Assembly: GCA_947044405.1 (NCBI GenBank)
Contig: CAMRHE010000021.1
Span: 12,012,501 to 12,076,500 of the forward strand
From: Leptodactylus fallax
Lineage: Eukaryota > Chordata > Amphibia > Anura > Leptodactylidae
DNA: 64,000 nt
Direction: 5' to 3'
The position numbers were made by a program, and so were the translations under genes. This document shows positions 35,131 to 47,628 of the stretch, one piece after another; positions within the stretch are counted from its first letter, which is position 1; every line of letters starts with the position of its first letter. The notes beneath the pieces were generated by a model. It was not told where the DNA came from. It ran no database searches and worked only from the letters and a program-made list of their open reading frames with translations.

Positions 35131-35541
35131 CAAATAACCAATACAAATATCTATCTAATACAAATTGCTATTTAACTGTTCAGAACCATGGACAAAAATA
35201 ACTTGGTCAAACCCAATTACTTCCTACTGTAGCCATATTGGTTGTCACTTTTATTTTCAATCAGCATCTTATGTTAATATGCTAGTGTTTGACAGTTTCT
35301 GAGAAAAAGTAATTCAACCAATATGGACAAATATTACTTATATTAATATGATATTTAATGTGCCTTTCAAGTACACGTAGTCAACTAGATAAAAGGCAGA
35401 TGACATTACTATAGCTGTGCTTGTTCACATAAAATGGAACCTATAGATAACCTAAAGCACAAACTGGAGCTTTACTGTGTTGTATTTCTAACTTAGCTAT
35501 TACTGTGACAGTTTTTAATGATTGGATTAGACTACTCAATG
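35131..35541. other. AT-rich spacer, nothing recognised
   Basis: No open frame with family motifs, no terminal repeat and no RNA gene seen. Confidence 0.5.
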
Positions 35542-35918
35542 TACAGGTGCATCTCAATAAATTAGAATATCTCTGAAACGTTCATTCATTTCAGTGATTC
35601 AGTAATACAATTCATAATCAGCGTCTTCCATGTTTGTGTGTCCTACTGAACCAGACTGAGGGACCATTTAAAGGCTTAGGAAACCTTGGCAAGTGACACA
35701 CTGAATTTACAATACTGAACTTTTTCACAATATTCTAATTTTCTTAGATTTGGGTTTTCAGTACCTGTAATCCATAATCAACATTTACAGAAATAAAACA
35801 CTTGAAATAGAACACTCTGTGTGTAAAGAATCTAGAAAATCTAGGTCACTTTTTTTATTTAATCACTGAAAGAAATAAACGTTTCAAAGATATTCTAATT
35901 TATTGAGAAGCACCTGTA
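35542..35918. mobile_element. Tc1/mariner-derived MITE (373 bp)
   Basis: TA duplications (35542-35543 and 35917-35918) flank inverted ends: caggtgcatctcaataaatt and its complement in agaagcacctg, an inverted match of about 27 bp with one mismatch. A second internal inverted pair ('gaaacgttcattcatttcag' / 'gaaagaaataaacgtttc') gives the IR/DR arrangement. The transposase is deleted, so it is a non-autonomous derivative. Confidence 0.85.
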
Positions 35919-35919
35919 C

Positions 35920-36735
35920 ATGATAGGCAGATTTTCTAATCACATACACAAACAAGTAACAAACTGCTGTATATTAGACTTAATGCTAAATTTTTTACAT
36001 TATTGGTAATTTTTGTAATATATCTGCGAAAACCATCTACAGGACACATGGATAAAAGGGAATGTGCGCTTATGTCTCATTTATCATGAGCAGCATTGCA
36101 TGGTCTGACCTTACAAACATTCCATTTATCTTCACACTTGGCATTATATTTTAGATTTTTCATCACTACTAGTGTCCAATTCTTATTTTGTTTTAAAAAA
36201 TGATTTTTTAAAAATACCTCCTTCACCTAAGTCTTTTACAGGCTTATACAATCAAATATCTACATTGTACATTTTTTTTACAAGCCATCTTTTAGGTTTG
36301 TTAAAGGGGGTATTTCAAGTTGGGCAAGAAATTTCCCAACTGGGATATTGTGAAAAAAATAATAAAAGAAACATTACTTACCGGTTTATTACCTTGCCAC
36401 TCAGACATTGCTCTGCCTTTGTCAGTCTTTGTTTATTTGGTTGCAGTGGTGACATAGCCATATAGGTGACCATTGCAGCCAGTCTCTAGCCTCAGCACTC
36501 CCCATCTGTATACCACTCAGGCCATTAAATTAACTGCAGCAGTCACATGGATATATGACTACATCACCTTTGCATCTGCCTTAACAGAGACCAATGGGTA
36601 GAAACAGACTGACAGCACCTGAGCCGCAGGGGAATAAACAGGTAAATAATGCTTGTTTTATTATTCTATTAGCTTTCCTGCTCTTAGGCAACTTTTGCCT
36701 TATGCAGAAAGCCTCTATAATGCTTTTTTCAAGCC
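35920..36735. other. Spacer with one possible MITE end
   Basis: TTAA at 36301 followed by agggggtatttcaag resembles the left end of the local 'TTAAAGGGG' MITEs, but no matching right end was found. Otherwise unremarkable noncoding sequence. Confidence 0.35.
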
Positions 36736-36741
36736 TGCAAC

Positions 36742-37070
36742 CTTAAAGGGGTATTCCATCTCAGTTTTTATGGCTATATTCATAGAGTATGTCATAAATA
36801 CCTGATATATGAGGGATTCACTTTTGGGATAGACATCTATCTGTGTCTCTCCATTTACTTGTATGGGAGTTACGGAAATAGCCGTAAACAGTTTCATATG
36901 TAGTTTTGTTCTGTGGCATCCCAGAGCTGGCTATGGCTGGGCTGAGGGTGATCTCTGTGCATTGTATTATTTCCTGTTGCTTCATAGCCTGTGTGACATA
37001 GCAGGGGGTTCTGAGTCTCACACAACACAGCGCCACCTAGTGAGCCTCACACATGCATTACACCTCCCAT
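36742..37070. repeat. MITE left end
   Basis: TTAAAGGGGTATTCCATCTC (36744) is a TTAA-adjacent terminus of the family type seen at 43755 and 47629. The right end is not visible before the GC-richer sequence that follows. Confidence 0.3.
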
Positions 37071-37074
37071 AGGA

Positions 37075-38170
37075 TTGAATAGTAACCAAATGTCCAATGG
37101 GAGGACATCGCCTGGGAAAAGGGGAGGAGTCAGCTGATCACTGGGTCCCCATGGTAACACCCCTGCAGGAAGGTCCTGCGTGTGAGGAGTTAGAAGTGTG
37201 GAGTGTTAGGAGGAGGAGGTGAGGAGATAAGTGTGATGTCCTGTGAAGAAAGCAGTGAGTTTAGTGCAGGAATCTCAAGTCCTAGACAGGCCCAGGAAGG
37301 TTGGAGAGCTGACATACTCCAGCTATTCAGAAGATCCTGTCCCCTGTCTGCCTAGCCATCGCCCTGAAGGAAGTCAAGCATCATTATCTTGTCAGCCTGA
37401 GACTGTGGAGAGAACATTCTGGAACACGTGCTCCATAGCAAGTATCACAGGATCCAGGGGCCAAGGCCAGACCTGTGGAATATCCTGCCACCCTGACTAT
37501 TGCACCCCGAAACTCTGAGCTATCAGGACCACATAACGTGAGTGGGGAATATTATGTACTAGTATCATGGTGGGCATCCTCCTATGAGCCAAATAGGAGC
37601 CCAGACGCACCTTAGGGCTGTAACACTGAAGTATAAGGGGCTAGGAACACCTTTCATCAAGTCTACCCTGCACCCCAGGACTTTGCTGTGTCACCAGGCG
37701 TACCCCGTTGTTTTGTATTGAAGAAACTGTTTAAGCATTTGTGCCTCCACACCCATGGAAGTAAAAGTTCAACTTTACAACCGTTTCTGTGTCTGACTCT
37801 GCACCGACAACATCAGGGCGCCCCAAACACCACCAGTCGGCACAGTATAGGGGAAGCGCCCCGGGGGAACAATCACCACCAACATTTGTGCAGCCCCCTC
37901 ATCACCGGTACCAGTGGTGGTAACGTGGGACAGCACCAGCGCTGCGCCCTCGTGCCCAGAGACCGTGACAAGTCTGCGCTGTTTGCACCCCGCAATCCCA
38001 ACTGCAGCGTTACCTTCCATCTGGTCACCGCAGTTCTCCACCATGCAACAGCATTAGTCAGTGCCAAGGAGACAGCTTGAACATTGGGAGCAAATGTTAA
38101 AATCCAGTCTGAGAGTGGTGGGAGGTCCAGACCCATTGATCTTCCCCCATTGGTGCACCCCTGTGCTCAG
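37075..38170. repeat. GC-richer LTR-like sequence, unclassified
   Basis: About 1.1 kb of clearly higher GC than its surroundings, with purine-rich tracts (37197-37235), 'gaaactgtttaagcatttgt' and 'gtttctgtgtctgactctgc', a texture typical of an LTR. No TG...CA edge with a target duplication was established. Open frames on both strands (e.g. 37688-38080) show no family motif. Confidence 0.3.
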
Positions 38171-38174
38171 ACAA

Positions 38175-39600
38175 CCATCCTCTAGATGAGTGATAGCTAC
38201 TCTGAATGATTGATAAAATTACAGAAATGGTTTTACAAAGGCACAGAAATGGAGAGCTACAGTACTTTTACTTTTCCTTTTCACACAAGCCAAGTAAAGG
38301 CTCCAACCAGCATCCCAGAATGAATCCCGGCTGAATTCAGCTACTCACTATTCCCTATTATTTTGGCTCTATATTTTAGTGTTTTCGGTTATTATCTCAC
38401 CCCCTCAGAAATGTTGTTTTCATGGAGATCTGATTCTACAAACTTTGATTTGACTCTACTGTAGTCCTTGTGATATGCTATGTAGTGATTATTGGGGAAT
38501 AGTGGTGTACTTGTGAATATAGTAACTCTGCACTTTAAAACCATCGTTTTTTCACAACACTTTTCTTGGTGATCCAAAAGAATACAGAAAGGCCATGTAT
38601 GTCATGCTTTGAACAATTACAATTTTGGAAAAAAAATATATCACTTCTGTATCTAAAATTCATGGAACCAATGTTTCCTACTAGAAAGGTCAACTAAGTA
38701 ACATTTTAAGCAAACAAGAGAAAGAGCTTTTTACTGTTTTTAATAGACCTGAAAGAGATGATTTAGCTGCAACACTGGAGGTACAGTAGGTTATCCAATC
38801 AGTTGTATTAAGAAGGAACATCTCACCAAATTGTCACAGTCACTGTAACCATCTACATAATAAACCTGCTCAACAAGTATGAACTTTATTTGTGAATAAT
38901 ATAAAAGAAGGGCTAAAGCATCATCAGAGAAAGCATATAGACAGCTACATGTTTAATAGACATGCATTTGTCAACCTGTATATATCCTTCTGTAGTGTAC
39001 TAAATGCACTATTTTAATGTCTCTTTTGTTTCTTTTATATAGCGATGAAGCTAATGTTTCTTTGTAAAGTGGAAGTCTGGCTTATTTTATGTTTAATATC
39101 TATTTAACAAAACAAAAGAAGAAAAAAAGAAATAAAATGGTAAAACTGAGACATATTTTGTGTAAATCAAATTAGTAAACGTAGAAAAGGCATGATCTAA
39201 TAGGCAAAAGCATATGGCAGACATGAAGACCTGAGCCTGTCCCCCTACTGCAAAGGAAACCCATCAGCCCTTCACATTGTGGGTGCCTGTGGGCTAACAG
39301 AACCCACTACCTTTGTCATGCTCTCTAACTGTTGAAGTCAATATTGACAACAACATTTAACGGGTTCAGGACATGGATCACAAGTTTCTCTGATCCTGGC
39401 TGTCAGTCACCACTGGGCCCCAGCTCCTGTGCCATCATCCTGACATACATGTACGACATGGAGCCTTAAGGCAAGGCATTCCATTTTATACAGTTACATG
39501 AAGGGGCGCTAATGGTTTAATATTTTTATGTCAGCCACTTCTGAAGCATCATCTGTTTACAGTGGAGCTTTGCAATGGAAATGTATATCATTGGATTCTC
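38175..39600. other. Repeat-poor noncoding stretch
   Basis: AT-rich unique-looking sequence with no supported gene, RNA or element end. Confidence 0.5.
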
Positions 39601-39609
39601 TCAGCCCAA

Positions 39610-39690
39610 TCTAACAATAATAATAATAATAATAAATTTTATTTATATAGCGCCAACATATTCCGCAGCACTGTACAATTTGTACAGTCT
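39610..39690 (-). repeat. Retroposon 3' tail (inverted)
   Basis: An (AAT)n tract is followed by 'ttttatttatatagcgccaa' and 'catattccgcagcactgta'. Its reverse complement is the common amphibian SINE/LINE 3' tail ending in a (TTA)n microsatellite. Only the tail is present. Confidence 0.6.
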
Positions 39691-39968
39691 AATCTATTAG
39701 ACCTTATTATTGTCCATGAAATAAACAGTCTGTATTTCATCCATGACAATGTCTGTTTTTAATCAGTTTTCTGTCCATATGTCCATGATTTTCCATCCTT
39801 ATGTCATTCATTTAAAAAAATAGAATGAGGTCTAACCCACTGAAAAAAGTCACATGACTGCACAAATTAAATTTTCAGAGTGTCTCCTAGCAATAGTCAT
39901 TAAAAAATTAACAGCACACTAATGGCATCCGCGTGTTGTTGCGATTTTCGCTGACCTATTGACTTATT

Positions 39969-41470
<1,502 letters not shown>

Positions 41471-41479
41471 CTGTTATTT

Positions 41480-41855
41480 ATATTAGCATTTTATAATGAT
41501 ATTTGTAAATGATATTATTTTATACTCTGCATATATAAGTACATGGAAAATTCACTTACATATTGCAAGTATTATTACAGGACAGGAAGATAAAAAAAAA
41601 GATTGTTTGATCTAGTGTGTAGGGATTCACTGTTAGCATACTTCAATTGGCAGACCAATCAACCCTATAAATTGTGATTTTCTTGCAAGCACAGAGCAAA
41701 ATTCTGAAGTCCCAGACAATGTGGTATTCTTAATATTATCAAAGCAGGTAGAATGATCCATTTATTATATACAGAAAGAGGGGTCCATGCTACACAGCCA
41801 GACTTCTGTTCAACAACCAATTGATTTTTTTTAAATTAAATTTTTAAAGAAAAGA
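41480..41855. other. AT-rich spacer
   Basis: No coding, repeat terminus or RNA gene recognised. Confidence 0.45.
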
Positions 41856-41859
41856 TGCT

Positions 41860-41995
41860 AAAATGAAAATCTCGCCTTCCCAGCCTATGGTGTCCGATTC
41901 AAGTAAGTACTTGTATCCGGTAGCTCTTACACGGGATACCCTGTTCTGATAAGAACAGATACTACACTTGATCTTAGCCAAAAGGCCGAGAAGCT
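41860..41995 (-). pseudogene. U2 snRNA 5'-end chimera
   Basis: Positions 41994 down to 41946 are the exact complement of U2 snRNA nucleotides from about position 4 to 52: the CTTCTCGGCCTTTTGGCT stem I, GATCAAGTGTAGTATCTG (branch-point-pairing GTAGTA) and TTCTTATCAG. The sequence then leaves U2: the expected Sm site and stems III/IV are absent. It is replaced by ~85 nt containing the pairable words GGTATCC and GGATAC. No convincing snRNA promoter element is seen upstream (42000-42070). Most likely a retroposed chimera or snRNA-derived repeat rather than a working U2 gene. Confidence 0.75.
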
Positions 41996-41999
41996 GACC

Positions 42000-42955
42000 T
42001 TTAAAGCTGACCTACAGCAGTGAAGACAAATGGCTGGGTTGTTATGGAAACTTGGAGTAAAGCTGTGTGCATGTGGAGACTAAGCACCTGCGAGCTTCTA
42101 TTGGTTGATAAGGGACATGTGACCATGTACATAGCAGTTGTAATATGAGTGAAAGACTTGCAGACTATTGGCTAATGCAGGTCATTTTTTGGGAATACTA
42201 TATCTCTAGAACGGTATTTCCTAGAGAGCTGATATATATGCAAAATGCATTGCAACCACTTCAGTAGCAGAAGGTTTACCCCATTCAATACAGCCTATTT
42301 TGAAAGATTTTTGCATTGCTACATTTAGTAGTTTAAAACTTTTCTTGTTTTTTGCATGATGAGCTGATTGGCACCATCTACAAATACATACAACTCATTT
42401 ATTAACTTTTACTACATTTTTTTTGTGTAATAGAAGTGTGCAATAAATGTACTCCTTTCACCGTGATGAATAAATAAAATTATACCTTTATTCTGTGGTT
42501 AGTATGATTACGGTTATGGCAAATTTGTTGTTTTTATGTTATACTACCGTTGAACAATAATAGCACTTTACATGGAAAAAATTGTATTTATGTTTTGTGT
42601 ACAGATGGGTATAGCTATATGGGGTGCAGTGTTGGTAATCACTGCTGGGCCCTGGATCCTGGGTGGGGGGGGGCTCTAAGGTCCCTTTGCCACATCAAAT
42701 ATCCCAGTATTCTAAATAGCACAACATAGGTAGGGGCTCCATTACAGATTATGCATTGGGGCCCAGAAATGTTAAGTTACACCTCTGCTTGTGTAGCTGT
42801 GTAAGGGCTTATTTTTTGCAGGACAAATATTTTTTCATGAAACAATTTTAGGGGTTCCTATGAATTATTGATCAACTGTTATACATTTTTATTTATTTTG
42901 GTGGTAATAAAAAAAATCTTCTGTTTTCTTGCGCTGCACCATGTTGTTTAACTGG
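42000..42955. other. Spacer with short repeat fragment
   Basis: Mostly unique AT-rich sequence. The piece at 42640-42790 ('ctgctgggccctggat' ... 'gttacacctctgc') resembles a dispersed repeat end of the type at 3233 and 27066. No gene seen. Confidence 0.4.
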
Positions 42956-42961
42956 CATGTT

Positions 42962-43662
42962 AAATTTATTATACAGGGATCTCCTGGCGGAAGTTCTGGC
43001 TAAACCTATACCATTAACCCCAGAGATATGCCTTTTCGGCGTATTAGATGAAGAAATATGGCAACACCATGTTAGAATCCTTTTGAGGGAGTCTTTATTT
43101 TATGCTAGGAAAGCTATCGCACTGCGATGGATGGCTCCGAAACCCCCATCAGTATCTCAGTGGAAGAAACTTGTTAATACTGTTCTTCCTTATAACCAGA
43201 TTGTGTATAAAGGGAGAGGGTGCCCTCAGAAATTCCATAAGGTGTGGGGAACATGGTGCAATTCTCCGGTAACCCAATATACGGCTCCCTCATTGCGCTC
43301 TGCCATTAATTTACTCATGCCGTGAGGGGTGCGAGACACCGGGAGTATCCACGACCTCTCATTTTGGAGTGTATCCTTGTTGTTACCCTTGACTTATTGA
43401 CTGCATGTTTTGTACATGATAACTGATGTATACAGTATTACGCATGTCCTGATTATATTCTTTCTGTACCGAGTCTACGTTATATGGTCCGGATGGGACG
43501 AGGACCTGGCGAGGTGGGATGTGGTGCGTTGAGTGAATTTACATTGAAATTCTCGTTTTTTGGTGCGCAACATGTTATGTATTTGTTTTGATTTCTTTTC
43601 CTTTGTCTGATACGCAATTTTCAATAAAACGAGTTTAAAAAAAAAAAAATTTATTATACAGG
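42962..43662 (+). mobile_element. 5'-truncated L1/Tx1-like LINE with 16-bp TSD and poly(A)
   Basis: The direct repeat aaatttattatacagg at 42962-42977 and 43647-43662 brackets the insert. It contains the end of ORF2 (to 43325), a ~320-bp 3' UTR, AATAAA at 43623-43628 and a short A tail. The textbook TSD, tail and truncation show a target-primed insertion, and the perfect TSD suggests it is fairly young. Confidence 0.93.
42978..43325 (+). pseudogene. LINE ORF2 C-terminal fragment
   Basis: About 115 codons stay open to a stop at 43323-43325. Visible are ...LFGVLDEEIW, RESLFYARKAIALRWMAPKP and WKKLVNTVLPYN, the C-terminal 'AR..iA..W..p..P....W' signature of L1-type ORF2. The reverse transcriptase and endonuclease domains are lost by truncation. 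The apparent ATG at 42957 is in the flanking target sequence, not in the LINE. Confidence 0.8.
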
Positions 43663-43754
43663 CCACTAACATTGTGTAAATCTCATATATAAGTGTTTTG
43701 GGGTTTTTAACACTTTAGCGAAATAAAATCATTTTGCATAAAAAGATGGCTTAC

Positions 43755-44571
43755 CTAAAGGGATTGTCCGGGATAAAATTATATTTCTAAACTAAGTTAA
43801 GCACTCTCCCCCCACCTAACTTACTCACTTTACCAAAAATGTACATTTACCCATATCGCTGGGGCAGTCATGTGACTTCCCCAGGCACATTTTCAGATTT
43901 TATGGTGACGTTCCGTTTCCCCATTTCCAGAAACAGAACGTCACCAATAACCCCTCCCCACCCCATCATACTTACCTGTCTTCCTGTCTGGATCTTCTGG
44001 ATATGGAACATCACTTCCTTCTGGGGAGCAGCTCCTCCTCTTCTTGACATCTGCCGGCCACCCATGCGTGCGCAATAGAGCCGGAGTACCGGCTGCTGGC
44101 ACTCCAGCTCTATTGCGCAGGTGCTGGCAGATGGAAAGAGGAGGAGGAGCTGGCCCAACAGAAGGAAGGGATCTCCGGTGCCCAGAAGATTCGGACAGAA
44201 AGACAGGTAAGTATGATGGGGTGGAGGGGGTGGGCTCAGTTAATTAGTTAGTTAGTTAGAAAGGGCTAGTAGTGGGCGGGTTAGCTATGGAAACAGGTAG
44301 GGGGTGTAAGGGAGTGAGAGAAGGAGGGGGAGGGAGAGAGAGGGGGAGCTAGTGTGAGTCAGCTCTGAGTGAAGAGCAATGCATCATGGTAGTTGTATGA
44401 AAAATGAAAAAAGAACAGGAAGCTACACAATGTAAGCAAATGCAGAGGATACCAAGAGCTCCCAGACAAACCCAGAAAACACTCAAAACACTGATAAAGG
44501 TATTTGGGAGCACTTATTATAGACTTTAAAAAAAAAAAAAAAAAAAAGTTTTGCCTGGAAAACCCCTTTAA
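43755..44571. mobile_element. TTAA-type MITE (about 0.81 kb)
   Basis: The left end (CTAA then agggattgtccgggataaaa) and right end (ttttgcctggaaaacccct then TTAA) are inverted. The inner arms pair 'ctgccggccacccatgcgtg' (44050) with a region near 44110, around 'caatagagccggagta'. Contains a G-rich tract at 44300-44345 and a long A-run at 44529-44547. No coding. Confidence 0.6.
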
Positions 44572-44646
44572 TGTTACAGTGAACATATTTACAAATGTTT
44601 ACAATACCAAAACATTTTCATTATAGTAACAAACTAACTTGCAATA

Positions 44647-46219
44647 TACACTGTGTTCCAAATTATTATGCAAAAAGTGTTTAGGAGTGATAAGGTAAGA
44701 ATTTTTTTTGTTTGTCAGTTAAACTCATTGATGGTGATGTGTGTCAGGGCTCTTTATATCACTGAAAGCAATTGCAGACACCTGTGCTAATTAGTTTGGC
44801 AGGTGTGTCCAATTAAAGGCAAGACTACTTAAGAAGGCTGTCCCACATTATTAAGCAGCCTACATTTTCAGCCAAAATGGGAAAGAAAAAGGATGTGTTG
44901 GCTGCTGAGAAGCAACAAATTGTGGAGTGTTTAGGTCAAGGCATGACTACAATCAATATTGCCAAGACACTTCATCGTGATCATCGCACAATCAAAAAGT
45001 ATGTAGCTGCTTCACAGCACACACGTGTGCGTGCTGATAAGGGAAAATTGAGGACTCTTTCCAACAGGCAATTACGTCAGGTTAAAAGAGCAGCTTCAAA
45101 AATGCCTTGTCATAGCAGCAGACAAGTTTTTGAAGCTGCTGGTGCCTCCAACGTTCCCCGAACAACAAGATGCAGGGTCCTTCAGAGGTTTGCAGCTGTG
45201 CGTAAGCCATCCTGTCGACCTCCTCTATCCACTGCACACAAGCAGAAACGGCTCCAGTGGGCCAAACAATACATGAAGACTGACTTCAAAACTGTTTTGT
45301 TCACCGATGAGTGCCGTGCAACGCTCGATGGTCCAGATGGATGGAGTGGAGGATGGCTTGTTGATGGACACCCAATGCAAACACGGCTACGGTGCCAACA
45401 AGGAGGAGGTGGAGTAATGTTTTGGGCTGGAATCATGGGGAGAGAGATTGTCGGCCCCTTTAGGATCCCTGAAGGGGTAAAGATGAACTCCATAATGTAT
45501 GTGGAGTTTCTCAAACAGCACTTCCTGCCATGGTTCAAGAAGAAGAACCATGCATTCCGCAGAAAGATCATTTTCATGCATGATAATGCACCGTCTCATG
45601 CTGCAAATAACACATCTGCATCTCTGGCTGCTATGGGCATGAAAGGGGACAAACTTATGGTGTGGCCCCCATGCTCCCCTGACCTCAACCCCATTGAGAA
45701 CCTCTGGAGCATCATCAAAATCAGTGTCTATGATGGCGGGGGGCAGTTCACATCTAAGCAACAGCTCTGGGAGCGTATTCTGTCCTCATGCAAAACAATT
45801 GAAGCAGAAACCATCCAAAAACTGACAAATTCAATGGATGAGAGAGTTCAGAAGCTTCTTTCGAACAAGGGGTCCTATGTGCAAATGTAACATCACCTCG
45901 AATAAAGTTTTGGCTTGAAAACTGTTTGATTTCAGTTTGTAATAACCTGCTAATGCTTATAATTTCACAATGACCATTTTTTTGTTCTTAATAAAAATGA
46001 AAAGGTTGCAAATTCTGCTGTGCATAATAATTTAAAACATGCATTTTGAGTGTTTATTTTTTTTTTAAATATACTGTTATCATAGGCAGTTTGTTCAAAA
46101 ACCTTTCAATTATACTCGAATAGTTGATGACTGGAAAATTACAATGACTGCAATTGATATAGGTAATTTTGGAAAATATAAGAAAATATTATTTGCATAA
46201 TAATTTGGTACACAGTGTA
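44647..46219 (+). mobile_element. Intact Tc1-like DD37E transposon (TRT-like)
   Basis: Inverted ends reading cactgtgttccaaattatta at the left and its near-perfect complement at the right (one mismatch in about 27 bp), each flanked by TATA so the exact TA cut is ambiguous by two bases (44647 or 44649; 46217 or 46219). A second copy of the end motif (tgcataataattt) lies internally at 46020-46032, 172 bp before the terminal one. The transposase ORF is uninterrupted. Confidence 0.95.
44877..45890 (+). CDS. Tc1/mariner DD37E transposase, intact (337 aa)
   Basis: Mobilises its own element by cut-and-paste at TA sites. The ATG at 44877 (MGKKKDVLAAEKQ, context aaaATGg) gives 337 aa, the normal size. 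Residues 1-110 are the DNA-binding half (two helix-turn-helix units, the first around 22-45: TTINIAKTLHRDHRTIKKY). The catalytic triad is Asp144 (VLFTDECR), Asp236 (FMHDNAPSH) and Glu274 ([11 protein letters not shown]), with 37 residues between the last two. Between the first two is a GGGGVMFW block (177-183). DD37E spacing with a Tc1-type NPIENLW motif fits the vertebrate TRT group rather than insect DD37E families; this naming is inference. No stop or frameshift, so potentially active. The stop TAA lies 300 bp before the right end. Confidence 0.95.
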   Translation: MGKKKDVLAAEKQQIVECLGQGMTTINIAKTLHRDHRTIKKYVAASQHTRVRADKGKLRTLSNRQLRQVKRAASKMPCHSSRQVFEAAGASNVPRTTRCRVLQRFAAVRKPSCRPPLSTAHKQKRLQWAKQYMKTDFKTVLFTDECRATLDGPDGWSGGWLVDGHPMQTRLRCQQGGGGVMFWAGIMGREIVGPFRIPEGVKMNSIMYVEFLKQHFLPWFKKKNHAFRRKIIFMHDNAPSHAANNTSASLAAMGMKGDKLMVWPPCSPDLNPIENLWSIIKISVYDGGGQFTSKQQLWERILSSCKTIEAETIQKLTNSMDERVQKLLSNKGSYVQM

Positions 46220-47049
46220 TAAGGCCTAACAAGCACATAACCATGGTAGGTCTAGGGAATTTGTTAAACCCATGGCTGCCATTGCATCTACCGGCTCCCA
46301 GTGCATTCATTTGTTCTGTCTAACAGGGTCGGACTGGCCCACCGGGGAACCGGTGAATCCATCGGTGGGCCCCGAGCCCCGACTATTAGTCCTCATGTCA
46401 TGGGGGCCCAATCGGGATCCTGATCATCCCGATCGGGCCCCTGACCAGTGGCGTTACGATCGCGCTCGCAGGGGGAGCGACCGCGACCGGATCCGGCAGG
46501 GTAAGGGGCCCGCGGCCAGCTGGAGATGGCCGGGGCCCCGGACCACTATGATAGCGGTCGGGGAAAGCCTGGTTCCCCGACCGCTATACATACTGTTATT
46601 GGAAAAGGACCCTGGCATATTGCAGGCCCCTTTCCAATAGATGGCAGGGCACCCAGGGGAGGTGACTGAAAATAATAAATATATATTCTCACCTCTCCGG
46701 GGCACTGCGTCCTCTCCTGCGCTCCTCCGTCATGTGACTGAGGCCTGTGATTAGGCCCCTTCGTTCACATGGGGCGCGGCCGCATAATGACGTCAGTGCA
46801 CCCCCACATGACCGCTGAGGCCCAATCACAGGCCTCAGCAGCGACATCGGAAAAGGGCCTGAAGACGCTGAAGACCGTCAGGATGGAGCGAGGATGCCAA
46901 GGAAAGGTAAGGCAAGGTGAGTATGAGTGTTTGTTATTTTTAATCACTTCCCCTGGGCCGCCGTTTATTATACTCTGGGGTCTGAGGAGACCCCAGAGTA
47001 TAGTAATAGCACTGAAGCGGAGCGGAGGGGGCTATTGGGCGCATATATT

Positions 47050-47175
47050 ACTGGGTGGGGGCCACTGTGGAGCTTATAATACTGGGTGGGGGCCACTGTG
47101 GAGCTTATAATACTGTGTGGGGGCCACTGTGGAGCTTATAATACTGGGTGGGGGCCACTGTGGAGCTTATACTCC
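47050..47175. repeat. Minisatellite, ~30-bp units
   Basis: Four near-identical units of about 30-31 bp: 'gggggccactgtggagctta' followed by 'taatactgggt'. They resemble in core the units at 2676-3185. Small open frames across it are artefacts of repetition. Confidence 0.8.
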
Positions 47176-47199
47176 ATACAGTGGGTCCTTCATTTTTTT

Positions 47200-47605
47200 T
47201 TTAATTACGCCAGGGCAGGTGAAAAAAACAAAACAAAAAAAACCCCCCAAAAACTTTCTTTCCTGTCCCCAGTGTCTCCCAGAGCAGTTCGGTCCTGCAG
47301 TTCTGTTATTTTCTTCTAGCGCAAGTTCCCCCTGCATGTGACTACCTGTGACGTCCCGTGACCCCTGAGGCCAATCAGTGGCCTAAGGGAAGGGACCTGG
47401 GACGTCACAGCCAGTGAGGAATTCCGGCAAAAAGAAGACAGCGGAGCTGCAGGACCGGACCGTGCTGGGAGGACACCGGAGCACCGGAGACAGGTGAGTA
47501 TGTTTAGCATGTTTTTTTTTGGGGGGGGGGGGGGGTAGGGGGGATTCACATCCCCCCGGACTAATTATGAAAAAGAAAAAAATTATATTGGACAATCTCT
47601 TTAAA
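47200..47605. other. Homopolymer-rich segment with MITE right end
   Basis: Contains A-, T- and G-runs (47178-47204, 47510-47535). The right edge 'ggacaatctctttaa' (47590-47604) is a TTAA-type MITE terminus whose left partner I could not place. Blocks 'ggaggacaccggagcaccgg' and 'gtgaggaattccggcaaaaa' resemble the interior of the MITE at 3572-3892. Confidence 0.4.
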
Positions 47606-47628
47606 GTGTGGTGCATTAGGGGGGTATA

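Noticed and set aside
37688..38080. A 130-residue plus-strand frame as a host gene
   Set aside because: It lies in GC-rich LTR-like sequence, where long chance frames are expected on both strands. No domain or splice evidence.
41860..41995. A functional U2 snRNA gene
   Set aside because: Only the first ~50 nt match. The Sm site and 3' stem-loops are missing and no proximal promoter element was seen.
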